Counted from the stretch's first letter, positions 16,022 to 24,032 are shown. The stretch is 64,000 nt of DNA from Caulobacteraceae bacterium (GCA_027489335.1 JAIXZX010000012.1:248001-312000), one strand, 5' to 3'. Numbers and translations: made by a program. The notes: generated by a model not told the origin, from the letters alone.

Positions 16022-16723
16022 ATGAGCCCGTTCGCCGAACTCGCCTACCATGTCACCCCCCTGGGCGCGCTGAGCCTGCGCCGGCGGCGGATGCTGGCCC
16101 TCGACCTGGACGTGCTCGAGGTCAAGCTCGGGGAGGACTTCCTGATGTCGAGCCTGTTCACGGCCGGGGAGCGGGCGCTGGCGCATCTGTCTGTGGCGGC
16201 GGCGCCGGCCGGTCCCCTGGACGTTCTGGTCGGCGGGCTGGGGCTCGGCTACACCGCTGCCGCCGCGCTGGACCACGATGAGGTGCGCAGTCTTCGGGTT
16301 GTCGACGTGCTGCCCGAGGTGATCGGCTGGCATCGGGACGGCCTCGTGGACCTGGGGCCACGCCTGTCCGGCGATCCCCGCTGCCAGCTGGAGGAGGGCG
16401 ACTTCTTCAACATGGTCCGAACCGGCGCGGCGCCGCAGCCTGGACGGTTTCATGTGATCGCGGTGGACATTGATCACTCGACAGAGGCCTGGCTCAACGC
16501 GGCCAATGGGGACCTCTACACCGAGGCCGGGCTTCGCAGCCTGATGGCCTGGCTCCATCCTCAGGGTGTGTTTGGCCTGTGGTCGGACGCCGCGCCGGAC
16601 CAGGATTTCCTGGCGCGCATGGCCGCGGTCTTCCACCGGGTGGACGCCGAGGTCGTGCCCTTCGACAATCCACTGCGGGACGCTGAGGAGACCTGCACCA
16701 TCTATCGCGGCTGGGCGGCGTGA
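16022..16723 (+). CDS. Spermidine-synthase-like Rossmann protein
   Basis: 233-residue protein with the spermidine/spermine synthase (COG0421-like) fold. Visible: an N-terminal beta region (ELAYHVTPLGALSLRRRRM), the pre-motif MSSLFTAGERALA (about residues 42-54), the nucleotide loop LVGGLGLGYT (69-78), VVDVLPEVIGW after strand 2, and AVDIDHSTEAWL where aminopropyltransferases have their catalytic Asp. Members of this group outside true polyamine synthases have undefined roles. ATG 16022 is preferred over an upstream ATG at 15878. The stop overlaps the GTG of the Hen1-like gene (GTGA), so both should be made together. Whether it makes a polyamine or methylates something is open. Confidence 0.75.
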   Translation: MSPFAELAYHVTPLGALSLRRRRMLALDLDVLEVKLGEDFLMSSLFTAGERALAHLSVAAAPAGPLDVLVGGLGLGYTAAAALDHDEVRSLRVVDVLPEVIGWHRDGLVDLGPRLSGDPRCQLEEGDFFNMVRTGAAPQPGRFHVIAVDIDHSTEAWLNAANGDLYTEAGLRSLMAWLHPQGVFGLWSDAAPDQDFLARMAAVFHRVDAEVVPFDNPLRDAEETCTIYRGWAA

Positions 16724-17433
16724 TCGCGCCGGACGCCTCACAGGTCAGTCCGCTGCACCGGGAGCGGCTGGAGACCGTGGTGGCCCTGTTGCTGGAGCGG
16801 GGCGTGCGGACGGTGTGCGACCTTGGCTGCGGCTCCGGCGCCCTGCTGGAGCGGCTGATGGCTGAGCCTCAGTTCGAGTCGCTGATCGGCGTCGAGCAGT
16901 CGGCGGCGGCCCTGGAGCGCCTTCGCAGCCGCCTGGCGTCCGACCTGGCCGGCGGTCGGCTGCGCCTTATCCACGGCTCGTTCGCAGAGGCCAATCCTGG
17001 TCTCTCTGGCCTGGACGCGGCCGTCTTGCTGGAGACCGTGGAGCATGTGGAGCCCGACCGGTTGTCGCAGGTGGAGCGGGCGATCTTCGCCGTCGCCCGC
17101 CCTGGCCTGGTGGTGATCACCACGCCGAACGTAGAGAGCAACGGCTTGCTGGGCCTGGCGCCGGGGCGGAAACGTCATCCCGACCACCGGTTCGAATGGC
17201 CGAGGGCGCGGTTCGCCGCCTGGGCCGAGGGTGTGGCGCTGCGCAATGGCTATACGGCGGCGTGGAGCGAGATCGGCTGGAGCCACCCCCGATTTGGCGC
17301 GCCGACCCAGATGGCCTGCTTCACCCGGGCGTCTGCAGCCCTGCCTCTGTCAACGGGCGGACCGGCTCTCAGCGCAGGGAATCTGTTTCCAGCCCGCCCG
17401 GCGGGGGTTATGACGAATCGACAGGGAGCCTAG
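16720..17433 (+). CDS. Stand-alone Hen1-type RNA 3'-end 2'-O-methyltransferase domain
   Basis: 237-residue methyltransferase. SAM motif DLGCGSG (34-40) is followed by the HEN1 metal site ETVEH (Glu105, Glu108, His109) and, after TTPNVESN, by RHPDHRFEW with His156. The E-x-x-E-H plus distal His arrangement and the PN-(V/A)-E-x-N and DH-x-FEW signatures are specific for Hen1 enzymes, which methylate the 2'-OH of RNA 3' ends. Characterised bacterial Hen1 proteins carry an extra N-terminal domain and pair with the repair enzyme Pnkp; here only the methyltransferase domain is present and no Pnkp is in the window. GTG start overlaps the upstream stop. Substrate may be cleaved tRNA or another small RNA. 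Confidence 0.82.
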   Translation: MIAPDASQVSPLHRERLETVVALLLERGVRTVCDLGCGSGALLERLMAEPQFESLIGVEQSAAALERLRSRLASDLAGGRLRLIHGSFAEANPGLSGLDAAVLLETVEHVEPDRLSQVERAIFAVARPGLVVITTPNVESNGLLGLAPGRKRHPDHRFEWPRARFAAWAEGVALRNGYTAAWSEIGWSHPRFGAPTQMACFTRASAALPLSTGGPALSAGNLFPARPAGVMTNRQGA

Positions 17434-17523
17434 GCGGTTCCGCCAACGGGGCTTGGCGGCCAGGCGCCAGCCAGCATGCGCCCGCGGCTGAGACGCGCGG
17501 CTTCGAACAACTGAGGAGGTGGC

Positions 17524-18273
17524 GTGGAGCCCCCAGTCACGCCGGATGCCGAGCCAGGTCTCTCCCTGGTCATCGCCGTTCTCAACGAGGCCGAAAACGT
17601 GGCCGCCGTCACCGCCGACTGCCTCAGCCAGCTGGCCGGGGTCGGGCCCTTCGAGATCGTCTTCGTTGATGACGGCTCCACCGACGGCACCGCCCAGGTG
17701 ATCCTGGATCTCGCCGCCCGCCATCCGCAGGTCCGACTGGTCTCCCATGATCGTTGCTGCGGAAAATCCCAGGCCGTGCGCACCGGGGTGATGGCCGCCC
17801 GGGCGCCGTGGGTGGGCACCCTGGACGGCGATGGTCAGAACACGCCAGGCGACTTGGGCGACATGCTGGCCCTGGCCCTGGCCGCCGAAGGCCGGCGGCC
17901 GCTGGTGGCCGGCGTGCGGGTGCGTCGGGACGATCCGTGGCCGCGCCTGGTGGCCACGCGACTGGCCAACGGCTTTCGCGCCCGGGTCCTCAATGACCAC
18001 TGCCCGGACACCGGTTGCGGCGTGAAGCTCTTCGCCCGGGAAGACTTTCTGAAACTGCCCTGTTTCGAGGGCATGCACCGCTTCCTGCCGGCCCTGTTCC
18101 AGGCCTATGGCCATCCCCTGATCAATCATCCGGTGACCCACCATGCGCGGCTGCATGGGGTGTCGAAATACACCAATCTCGGCCGGGCCCTGGTCGGGGT
18201 CGGCGACCTGCTCGGCGTGATCTGGCTGAAGAGCCGTATCCGCGCGCCGGACGTGGCGGAGCGCCGGCCGTGA
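17524..18273 (+). CDS. Family 2 glycosyltransferase (dolichol-phosphate-sugar synthase-like)
   Basis: 249-residue cytosolic-face GT2 enzyme. Motifs: LVIAVLNEAENV (substrate-binding start), FVDDGSTDGT (about residues 47-56), TLDGDGQNTP (DxD-type metal site, about 99-108) and TGCGVKLF near 164-171. Proteins like this load a sugar onto undecaprenyl phosphate. The GTG start at 17524 has a strong GAGGAGG site. Its stop overlaps the start of the ArnT-like transferase (GTGA), a pairing seen where a lipid-linked sugar is made and then transferred outside the membrane. Confidence 0.87.
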   Translation: MEPPVTPDAEPGLSLVIAVLNEAENVAAVTADCLSQLAGVGPFEIVFVDDGSTDGTAQVILDLAARHPQVRLVSHDRCCGKSQAVRTGVMAARAPWVGTLDGDGQNTPGDLGDMLALALAAEGRRPLVAGVRVRRDDPWPRLVATRLANGFRARVLNDHCPDTGCGVKLFAREDFLKLPCFEGMHRFLPALFQAYGHPLINHPVTHHARLHGVSKYTNLGRALVGVGDLLGVIWLKSRIRAPDVAERRP

Positions 18274-19955
18274 GCCTGCTGGGCGACCAGCGCCTCAGCC
18301 TGAAGGGCGCGCTGCTGCTGCTGGTCGCGGCCCTGGTCATCCTGGCGCCCGGCCTCACGGGCCTTCCGCCGGTGGACCGCGACGAGTCGCGCTATGCGGT
18401 CGCCACGACCCAGATGCTGGCCACGGGCGACTTCGTCGATATCCGCTTCCAGGAACAGCCCCGCTACCTGCAGCCGGCCGGCGTCTATTGGCTGCAGGCT
18501 CTGAGCGCGGCGACCTTCACCGATCCAGGCAGCCGCGAGATTTGGGCCTTCCGCCTGCCGTCCCTGACGGCGGCCCTGGCCGCGGTCCTGGTGACCGGGG
18601 TGATGACCAGCCTGTGGTTCGGCTCCTGGACTGGTCTGCTGGCCGGCCTGCTGCTGGCCTCGTGCATGTCACTGGGGTTCGAGGCGCGGATCGCCAAGAC
18701 CGACGCCTCACTGCTGGCGGCGGTGACCATCGCCCAGTTCGCCTTCATGCGGGTCTATACCGGCGCCGCGCGCAGCCGCTGGCCGGCGCTGATCTTCTGG
18801 ATCGCGCTCGGGGTTGGCGGCATGTTGAAGGGGCCGATCATCCTGCTGGTGGTGGGCCTTAGCGCCCTGGCCCTGGCGCTGTGGGACCGGAGCCTTGCGC
18901 GCCTGGCGCCGCTGCAGCCGCTCTGGGGCCTGCCGCTCGCCCTCCTGATCGCCGCGCCCTGGTATGTGGCCATCGGGCTGGCGACGGATGGAGACTTCTT
19001 CCGCGTCGCCATCGGCGACAACCTGCTGCACAAGGTGGGCACCGGCCAGCAGTCCCACGGCGGGCCGGTGGGCTATCACCTGATGGGCTTCGCCCTGACC
19101 TTCTGGCCAGGCGCCCTGCTGGCGGCCCTGGCGGTCCCGTTCGCCTGGCGCGAGCGGGCGAGACCCGAAATCCGCTTCCTGATCTGCTGGATCATTCCGG
19201 CCTGGCTGGTGTTCGAATTCGTCTCCACCAAGCTGCCCCACTATGTCCTGCCGGTCTTTCCAGCCATCGCCGTCCTGACGGCGCTCGCGGCGACCAGCGC
19301 CCAGCCTCAGGCGACCACGCGGTGGCTCAAGGTGCTGTTTGGCCTGTTCCTGCTGCTCTGGCTGGCTGTGAGCCTGACGGTGAGTCTTTTGGCTCCCGTG
19401 GGCTTCTGGATCTATGAGGCGCGACTGGACCCCGTCGCCATCGGGCTGGCCGTCGCCGCCCTGGCTGCAGTCGCCGTCATGACCTGGCGGGTGTTCGCCG
19501 GGCGACCAGATCAGGCGGTGCTGGCCGCCGCAGTGGCCGCAGCCGTGGTCTCCCTCAACACCTATGGGCTTGGACTGCCGCGCCTGGAGGCCCTGTGGCT
19601 CAGCCCGCAGATCGCCAAGGCCGCCCGGGCGGCGGTTCCGGCCTGCGCTCAGCCGCAGATCATCAGCGCGCCCTACCATGAGCCCAGCCTGGTCTTCCTC
19701 AATGGTCCGCGGGCGACCAACCTGACTGCGACACCGGAGGTCGCCGCCGAGGCGCTGGCCCAGGCGCAGGACTGCGGCGTCGCCGTGATCGGCGCGGCCC
19801 AGCAGGACGCCTTCCTGCGCCAGGCTACGGCGCTGGGGTTGTCGACCCGGACCACCGGTCAGGTGGCTGGTCAGAACTATTCCGACGGGGAGGATCTCGC
19901 CCTGACCCTCTATGTCGTCGCCCCAGCCGGCGGACCGCCAGCTGTCGCCCCCTGA
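18270..19955 (+). CDS. ArnT/PMT-family membrane glycosyltransferase
   Basis: 561-residue polytopic inner-membrane protein. The first helix is followed by PPVDRDESRYA (about residues 33-43), the conserved acidic loop of PMT/ArnT enzymes, and there are about eleven further hydrophobic segments ending near residue 440, then a soluble periplasmic C-terminal domain. Such enzymes transfer a sugar from a polyprenyl carrier to lipid A, protein or another acceptor in the periplasm. GTG at 18270 is chosen because it overlaps the GT2 stop and begins the first hydrophobic helix. The acceptor (lipid A or protein) is not determinable here. Confidence 0.86.
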   Translation: MSLLGDQRLSLKGALLLLVAALVILAPGLTGLPPVDRDESRYAVATTQMLATGDFVDIRFQEQPRYLQPAGVYWLQALSAATFTDPGSREIWAFRLPSLTAALAAVLVTGVMTSLWFGSWTGLLAGLLLASCMSLGFEARIAKTDASLLAAVTIAQFAFMRVYTGAARSRWPALIFWIALGVGGMLKGPIILLVVGLSALALALWDRSLARLAPLQPLWGLPLALLIAAPWYVAIGLATDGDFFRVAIGDNLLHKVGTGQQSHGGPVGYHLMGFALTFWPGALLAALAVPFAWRERARPEIRFLICWIIPAWLVFEFVSTKLPHYVLPVFPAIAVLTALAATSAQPQATTRWLKVLFGLFLLLWLAVSLTVSLLAPVGFWIYEARLDPVAIGLAVAALAAVAVMTWRVFAGRPDQAVLAAAVAAAVVSLNTYGLGLPRLEALWLSPQIAKAARAAVPACAQPQIISAPYHEPSLVFLNGPRATNLTATPEVAAEALAQAQDCGVAVIGAAQQDAFLRQATALGLSTRTTGQVAGQNYSDGEDLALTLYVVAPAGGPPAVAP

Positions 19956-20634
19956 TCCACCTCCGGAGCCGGCGACGGGGCGCCGCGGGGCGCTGATCGC
20001 CGTTGGGATCCTGTCCCTGGTGACCCTTTTGGGGTTCGCCGCTCCACTCCTGCCTCTGGGCGACGCGCAGAGCCTGGCCCGCACGGTAGACGCCCTGGGC
20101 GATGGCCCGCAGGCGCCGCTGCTCGGCGTCCTGACCTTTGCGGCCCTGGCCAGTCTCGGGGCGCCGCAGTTCGTGTTGATCACCGCCCTGGTGCTGGTCT
20201 TCGGTCCCTGGGCCGGTTTCGCCTACAGCTGGATCGGCAAGATGATCGCCTGCAGCCTGGGTTTCCTCGTGGGGCGCAGGTTCGGCGCGCGGCTTCTTCT
20301 GCAGCACCAGTCCAAGTCCATCGCCGCCCTGATGATGGGGCTGGCCAAGCGTGGGTTCTGGGTCAGCGCTGGTATCCGCCTGGCGCCCACGGTGCCGTCG
20401 GTCATGGTCAATATCGCCGCCGGCGCCACGCCTATGGGCTACTGGCCGTTCATCGCCGGGGCTGGGGTGGGCAGTCTTCCGAAGATGGCGTTGATGGTGT
20501 TCGGCGGGGCTGCGGCGATCGAGGCCCTGCGCACCGGCGATCCCAGCGCCTGGGGAGCCGTCGCCCTGGCCCTGATCCTGACCCTGATCATGTTCCTGGT
20601 GGTGCGCGCCTGGCGCCGGCGGCTTCAGCCCTGA
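19912..20634 (+). CDS. TVP38/TMEM64 (VTT-domain) membrane protein
   Basis: 240-residue membrane protein of the VTT/DedA superfamily. A Pro-rich soluble N-terminus (about 25 residues) precedes the first helix. The central motif runs from FGPWAGFAYSWIGKMIACSLGF through GRRFGARLL, and a second conserved block reads RLAPTVPSVMVNIAAGAT, which matches the re-entrant-loop signatures of the family. Members are linked to phospholipid or undecaprenyl-phosphate flipping. The gene begins 44 bases before the end of the ArnT-like gene, so it is part of the same run; recycling of the sugar-carrier lipid would be a sensible role, which is inference. Confidence 0.83.
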   Translation: MSSPQPADRQLSPPDPPPEPATGRRGALIAVGILSLVTLLGFAAPLLPLGDAQSLARTVDALGDGPQAPLLGVLTFAALASLGAPQFVLITALVLVFGPWAGFAYSWIGKMIACSLGFLVGRRFGARLLLQHQSKSIAALMMGLAKRGFWVSAGIRLAPTVPSVMVNIAAGATPMGYWPFIAGAGVGSLPKMALMVFGGAAAIEALRTGDPSAWGAVALALILTLIMFLVVRAWRRRLQP

Positions 20635-20680
20635 GCGGCGTCCTTTTGCATGTTGGGGGCGGAGTCCTTAGATTCCCCCG

Positions 20681-21160
20681 ATGAGCGTCGCCTTCACCCG
20701 TGAGGAAGACTACGAATCCCAGGCCGCCGACCTGCCGGATCGTCCCGTCTCCCCCCATCCGAATCTGGTCACCGCATCTGGCCTCGCGGCCATCGAGGCG
20801 GAACTGGCCCTGGCCCGCGCCGCCTATGGCGCGGCCCAGCAACAGGGCGGGGTGAGCGCTGACCGCACCGCCATGGCCCGCGCCACGCGCGACTTGCGCT
20901 ACTGGTCGGCTCGCCGGGCCACCGCCCAGCTGACCGAGCCGGAAGCCGAACCCGACAAGGTTCAGTTCGGCCGGACGGTGGATCTCGAGCGCGAGGATGG
21001 CCGCCGTCAGACCTTCCGAATCGTCGGTGAGGACGAGGCCCAGCCAGGGCAGGGGAGCATTTCCTATGTCTCGCCCATCGCCCGTGCTCTGCTCGGGAAG
21101 ACGGTCGGGGAAGTGGCCCTCGTCAACGGGGCCGAGGTCGAGGTTCTGGCTGTCCGCTGA
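20681..21160 (+). CDS. GreA/GreB-family transcription factor, atypical tip
   Basis: 159-residue protein with the Gre organisation: N-terminal antiparallel coiled coil (about residues 32-80, ending TRDLRYWSARRATAQL) and a C-terminal FKBP-like domain (VQFGRTVDLEREDG, then SYVSPIARALLGKTVGEVALV). Gre factors enter the RNA polymerase secondary channel and stimulate transcript cleavage using two acidic residues at the coiled-coil tip (Asp and Glu in the GDxxEN motif). By my alignment these positions are Gln/Gly and Val here (QQGGVSADRT), so cleavage stimulation may be lost and the protein may act like Rnk or other anti-Gre relatives. Not in an obvious operon. Confidence 0.8.
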   Translation: MSVAFTREEDYESQAADLPDRPVSPHPNLVTASGLAAIEAELALARAAYGAAQQQGGVSADRTAMARATRDLRYWSARRATAQLTEPEAEPDKVQFGRTVDLEREDGRRQTFRIVGEDEAQPGQGSISYVSPIARALLGKTVGEVALVNGAEVEVLAVR

Positions 21161-21183
21161 GCGGTTCTTGGGCGCTTGAAAAG

Positions 21184-21236
21184 CTCTGTTCCCTGAACGG
21201 CTTGGGTGCTAACGCTCAAGCTTGGTTCAAACAGAG
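21184..21236 (+). promoter_or_regulatory. Strong leader hairpin that covers the ribosome-binding region
   Basis: An extended imperfect hairpin can form in the transcript: CTCTGTT (21184-21190) with AACAGAG (21230-21236), GAAC (21195-21198) with GTTC (21225-21228), and GCTTGGGTG (21200-21208) with CGCTCAAGC (21213-21221, two G-U pairs) around a CTAA loop. It ends nine bases before the ATG at 21246. The only Shine-Dalgarno-like bases, AGAG, lie inside the outer stem, so the fold would hide the ribosome-binding site. No T-run follows, so it is not a simple terminator of the gene upstream. Confidence 0.5.
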
Positions 21237-21245
21237 TGACCCCCA

Positions 21246-21605
21246 ATGAAGACGCTTGCCGCGGGCCTGACGGCCCTGTTCGTTCTGGCCGCCGCGCCGG
21301 CCATGGCTGGAGATCAGGATTTCACCCTGACCAACGCCACGGGCTACACCATCGAGCAGGTTTATGTGGCGCCCAGCCGCTCGGATGACTGGGAAGAAGA
21401 CGTCATGGGCGCCGACGTCCTGTCGGACGGCGAGGCCGTCGACATCGTGTTCGACGCCGCCGAAGGCGAGTGCAACTTCGACCTCAAGGTTGTCTATGAC
21501 GATGGCGAAGAGGCCGTCTGGTCGCGCCTGGACCTGTGCACCATCTCGAGCGTGGCGATCTCCTACGACCGCGCCAGCGGCCGGACCTGGGCCGAAACCG
21601 AATAG
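21246..21605 (+). CDS. Small acidic secreted protein, function unknown
   Basis: 119-residue exported protein. A Sec signal peptide (about residues 1-21, ending AMAGD) is followed by a mature domain starting FTLTNATGYTIEQVYVAPS, rich in Asp and Glu (many DD/EE pairs), with two cysteines (in ECNFDL and DLCTIS) that could form a disulfide. The pattern resembles a small beta-sandwich domain found in several alphaproteobacterial periplasmic proteins, but I assign no function. The transcript leader has a strong hairpin immediately upstream. No obvious co-transcribed partner. Confidence 0.75.
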   Translation: MKTLAAGLTALFVLAAAPAMAGDQDFTLTNATGYTIEQVYVAPSRSDDWEEDVMGADVLSDGEAVDIVFDAAEGECNFDLKVVYDDGEEAVWSRLDLCTISSVAISYDRASGRTWAETE

Positions 21606-21618
21606 TCCACCCCGTCAG

Positions 21619-21645
21619 GGCTCCTGCGCCATCGGCGCGGGAGCC
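21619..21645. terminator. Inverted repeat, possible bidirectional terminator
   Basis: GGCTCCTGCGCC and GGCGCGGGAGCC form a 12-bp stem (one G-U pair) around ATC, between the converging secreted-protein and PhnA-like genes. No T-run follows on either strand, so terminator function is uncertain. Confidence 0.4.
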
Positions 21646-21651
21646 TCGATG

Positions 21652-21960
21652 TCAGGCCTTGCGGACGAACTCCGCGCGCAGCACCAGGCCCTTGATCCCC
21701 TCATAGCGGCAGTCGATCTCCTGGGAGTCGCCGGTGAGACGGATCGACTTGATCACCGTCCCGCGCTTGAGGGTCTGCCCGGCGCCCTTGACCTTCAGAT
21801 CCTTGACCAGGGTCACGCTGTCCCCATCGGCCAGCAGGGTCCCCATGGCGTCGCGAACCTCCACCTGTTCGGCGGCCTGAGCATTCGCCGCAGCCTCGCT
21901 GGCGCTCACCCATTCGCCAGTGGTCTCGTCGTAAACGAAGTCGTCGCCCTGCGCCGTCAT
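21652..21960 (-). CDS. PhnA/YjdM-like domain protein without zinc ribbon
   Basis: 102-residue protein. The C-terminal 65 residues carry the PhnA domain pattern: DGDSVTLVKDLKVKG, then LKRGTVIKSIRL and the block IDCRYEGIKGLVLRAEFVRK, matching YjdM/PhnA, a small protein of unknown activity once linked to phosphonate use. The usual N-terminal zinc ribbon (two CxxC) is absent and is replaced by a short acidic lead (DDFVYDETTGEWV). ATG 21960 is chosen because the preceding 16 codons have no domain character. It converges with the secreted-protein gene. Confidence 0.78.
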   Translation of the reverse strand: MTAQGDDFVYDETTGEWVSASEAAANAQAAEQVEVRDAMGTLLADGDSVTLVKDLKVKGAGQTLKRGTVIKSIRLTGDSQEIDCRYEGIKGLVLRAEFVRKA

Positions 21961-22164
21961 ATGGTCCCTCTCGTGGCTGCCCGGTCCTTTAGCTGATGGA
22001 CGGATCAAGCCTCAGGGAAAACTGAGCCTCCGGCGCTGTCGGAATCCCCTTGGCGCCATAGCCATGCCTCTGGCATTCGCCCGGGGTGCGACAGCCGCCC
22101 GGTCGCGCCGCTCGCGCGACGGCCGCCTTCATGAATTGATTCAAGATATTTTCGGGGAGACTCC

Positions 22165-23322
22165 ATGCTTGCCAACCAGACGTTCCAGATCCGCCCCCTG
22201 CCGACCCTCGTCTTCGGGGCGGATTCCAGCCTGGACCTCGCCAGCCATGTGAAGGCGCTGGGCCGGGGCTCGGCCCTGATCGTCACCGACAAGGGGCTGA
22301 TGGCCAGCGGCGCGGCCACGGCCCTGCTGGAGAAGCTGGCCGCTGACGGCGTTCAGGTGGAGGTGTTTGACGGCGTGGCCGCCAATCCCACCGACGAGAA
22401 TGTCGAGGCCGGCGCCCTGCGGCTGCGCGCACTTGGCGACGCGGTGGTCATCGCCCTGGGTGGCGGGTCGTCCATGGACTGCGGCAAGGCCATCGCGCTT
22501 CTGGCGACCAATGGCGACAAGGTCACCGATCTGCAGACCCGCGGCCGCAAGGAGCCTGGGGTTCCGGTGATCGCGGTGGCCACCACGGCGGGCACCGGAT
22601 CGGAAACCAATTCGGCCTGTGTGATCACCAACACCGCGCTTGGCCGCAAGACCTACGTCATGCATCCGAGCATCGTGCCGGTGGTCTCTGTGCTGGATCC
22701 GAAGCTGACGCTCGGCCTGCCGAAATACCCCACCGCCACCTGCGGCTTCGACGTTCTGACCCACGCCATCGAGGCCTTCACCTCGGCGCGCACCACCCCC
22801 TATTCGGACGCCGTGGCGCTCGGCGCCATCGAGCTGGTGGCCAAGTATGTCCGCACGGCGGTCGAGAATGGATCGGACCTGGAAGCCCGCTCTCAGATGC
22901 TGATGGCGTCCAGCATGGCGGCCATCGCCTTCAACGTCTCGGGCCTGGGCGCCGCCCATGGCACCGGCCACGCCCTCTCGGCCCGGCTGAACGCCGCCCA
23001 CGGCCAGACCCTGGCGACCATGCTGCCCCACGTCATGGCCTACAATCTCGAGGTCTGCGCGGCCAAGTACGCTCAGGTGGCGGAAGCCATGGGGGCGGCC
23101 AAGCCGGGCGCGTCCGTCGAGGATCAGGCCCGGGCGGCCATCGAAGCGGTCGTGGCCCTGCGCGAGGACATCGGCATCACCCGCTCGATCCGCGATCTGG
23201 GCGGGACGGATGAACTTCTGCCGCTGCTGGTGGGCGACGCCATGGCCGATGGGGTGAATCTAAGCAACGCCAGGCCGGTCGACGCCCAGGCCATCGAAGC
23301 CCTCTACCGCGCCGCCTGGTAG
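22165..23322 (+). CDS. Iron-containing alcohol dehydrogenase
   Basis: 385-residue NAD(P)-dependent group III dehydrogenase. The cofactor loop GGGSSMD is at residues 99-105; metal ligands Asp196 and His200 (FDVLTHAIE), His265 (AAHGTGHA) and His279 (AAHG) are all present. TAGTGSE (141-147) is another family signature. It should oxidise or reduce an alcohol/aldehyde in the cytoplasm; substrate is not predictable. The stop is 6 bases from the convergent TetR gene. The leader contains a GC hairpin with arms GTCGCGC and GCGCGAC about 45 bases before the ATG. Confidence 0.92.
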   Translation: MLANQTFQIRPLPTLVFGADSSLDLASHVKALGRGSALIVTDKGLMASGAATALLEKLAADGVQVEVFDGVAANPTDENVEAGALRLRALGDAVVIALGGGSSMDCGKAIALLATNGDKVTDLQTRGRKEPGVPVIAVATTAGTGSETNSACVITNTALGRKTYVMHPSIVPVVSVLDPKLTLGLPKYPTATCGFDVLTHAIEAFTSARTTPYSDAVALGAIELVAKYVRTAVENGSDLEARSQMLMASSMAAIAFNVSGLGAAHGTGHALSARLNAAHGQTLATMLPHVMAYNLEVCAAKYAQVAEAMGAAKPGASVEDQARAAIEAVVALREDIGITRSIRDLGGTDELLPLLVGDAMADGVNLSNARPVDAQAIEALYRAAW

Positions 23323-23328
23323 ATCAGG

Positions 23329-23958
23329 TCATGGCCGCCGCGGTCTGACGGCCGCGGCGGCCAGATCGGCGATCTGGCGCAGCCGACCCCTATATGCGGC
23401 CAGTTCCAGCGGGCCCTCAGGCCCCTGCTTGGCACCCCGGGTGGCGGCGAGCAGCGTCTCGACCACCGCCTGGGCGCTGAGGCCTGCGGCTTCCAGATCG
23501 ATCTCTCCGGCCGTGTTCGCGGCACGGAACACGCGCAACAGCCGCTCCGCATAGGCCGCGTCCGCCGCCCGCCCGAGGTCGGCGCCGATGCGGGTGCGCG
23601 TGTCGTCCAACTCCAGAAGATGGGCGGATCGCGCATAGCGCTCATGAGCCTTGCCGCACTGGGCGTCGAGCAGCAGGTAAAGGCGCTCGGCGAAGGGCAG
23701 GTCGGCGGCCTCGGCATGGTCGCAACGGCAGCTCGCCTCGGCCAGGGTCCGGGCGTGCATGGCCCGGAACACCGCCTCCTTGCCGTCGAAATAGAGATAG
23801 AGGGTGCCCTTCGCCACGCCGGCCGCCCGGGCGATGTCGTCCATCGCCGTGCGACGGAAACCGAAGGCGGCGAACAGCTCCTGGGCCGCGTCCAGGATGG
23901 CGGCGGTCTTGCCGCGGGCCTCGGCGGCGTCGTGCGCCTCGGGGGTGGGGTCGGACAT
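23329..23958 (-). CDS. TetR-family transcriptional regulator
   Basis: 209-residue regulator. The N-terminal helix-turn-helix is typical: AAILDAAQELFAAFGFRRTAMDDIA, then AGVAKGTLYLYFDGKE (about residues 19-61). The C-terminal ligand-binding part is helical and not diagnostic. It is divergent from a medium-chain oxidoreductase gene (24097), and a palindrome lies between them, so it most likely represses that gene and itself in response to a small hydrophobic ligand such as an enal or quinone. Confidence 0.9.
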   Translation of the reverse strand: MSDPTPEAHDAAEARGKTAAILDAAQELFAAFGFRRTAMDDIARAAGVAKGTLYLYFDGKEAVFRAMHARTLAEASCRCDHAEAADLPFAERLYLLLDAQCGKAHERYARSAHLLELDDTRTRIGADLGRAADAAYAERLLRVFRAANTAGEIDLEAAGLSAQAVVETLLAATRGAKQGPEGPLELAAYRGRLRQIADLAAAAVRPRRP

Positions 23959-24006
23959 GGTCCCTGTTTGGCGCCTGCTGCGATTGACAGCAAGCGGGTG
24001 ACTGCA

Positions 24007-24032
24007 CCAAATGACCGTATAGACTCATTTGG
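24007..24032. promoter_or_regulatory. Palindromic operator candidate for the TetR regulator
   Basis: CCAAATGA (24007-24014) and TCATTTGG (24025-24032) form a perfect 8-bp inverted repeat with a 10-base spacer, in the 138-base divergent gap. A second copy of the half-site follows at once (GGTCATTT, 24031-24038) and pairs with AAATGACC at 24009, so two overlapping operators are possible. Length and symmetry fit a TetR dimer. Binding is inferred. Confidence 0.6.

Noticed and set aside
18708-20183. 491-codon minus-strand open frame
   Set aside because: Lies opposite the ArnT-like and VTT-domain genes, low-complexity Arg/Gly/Gln product.
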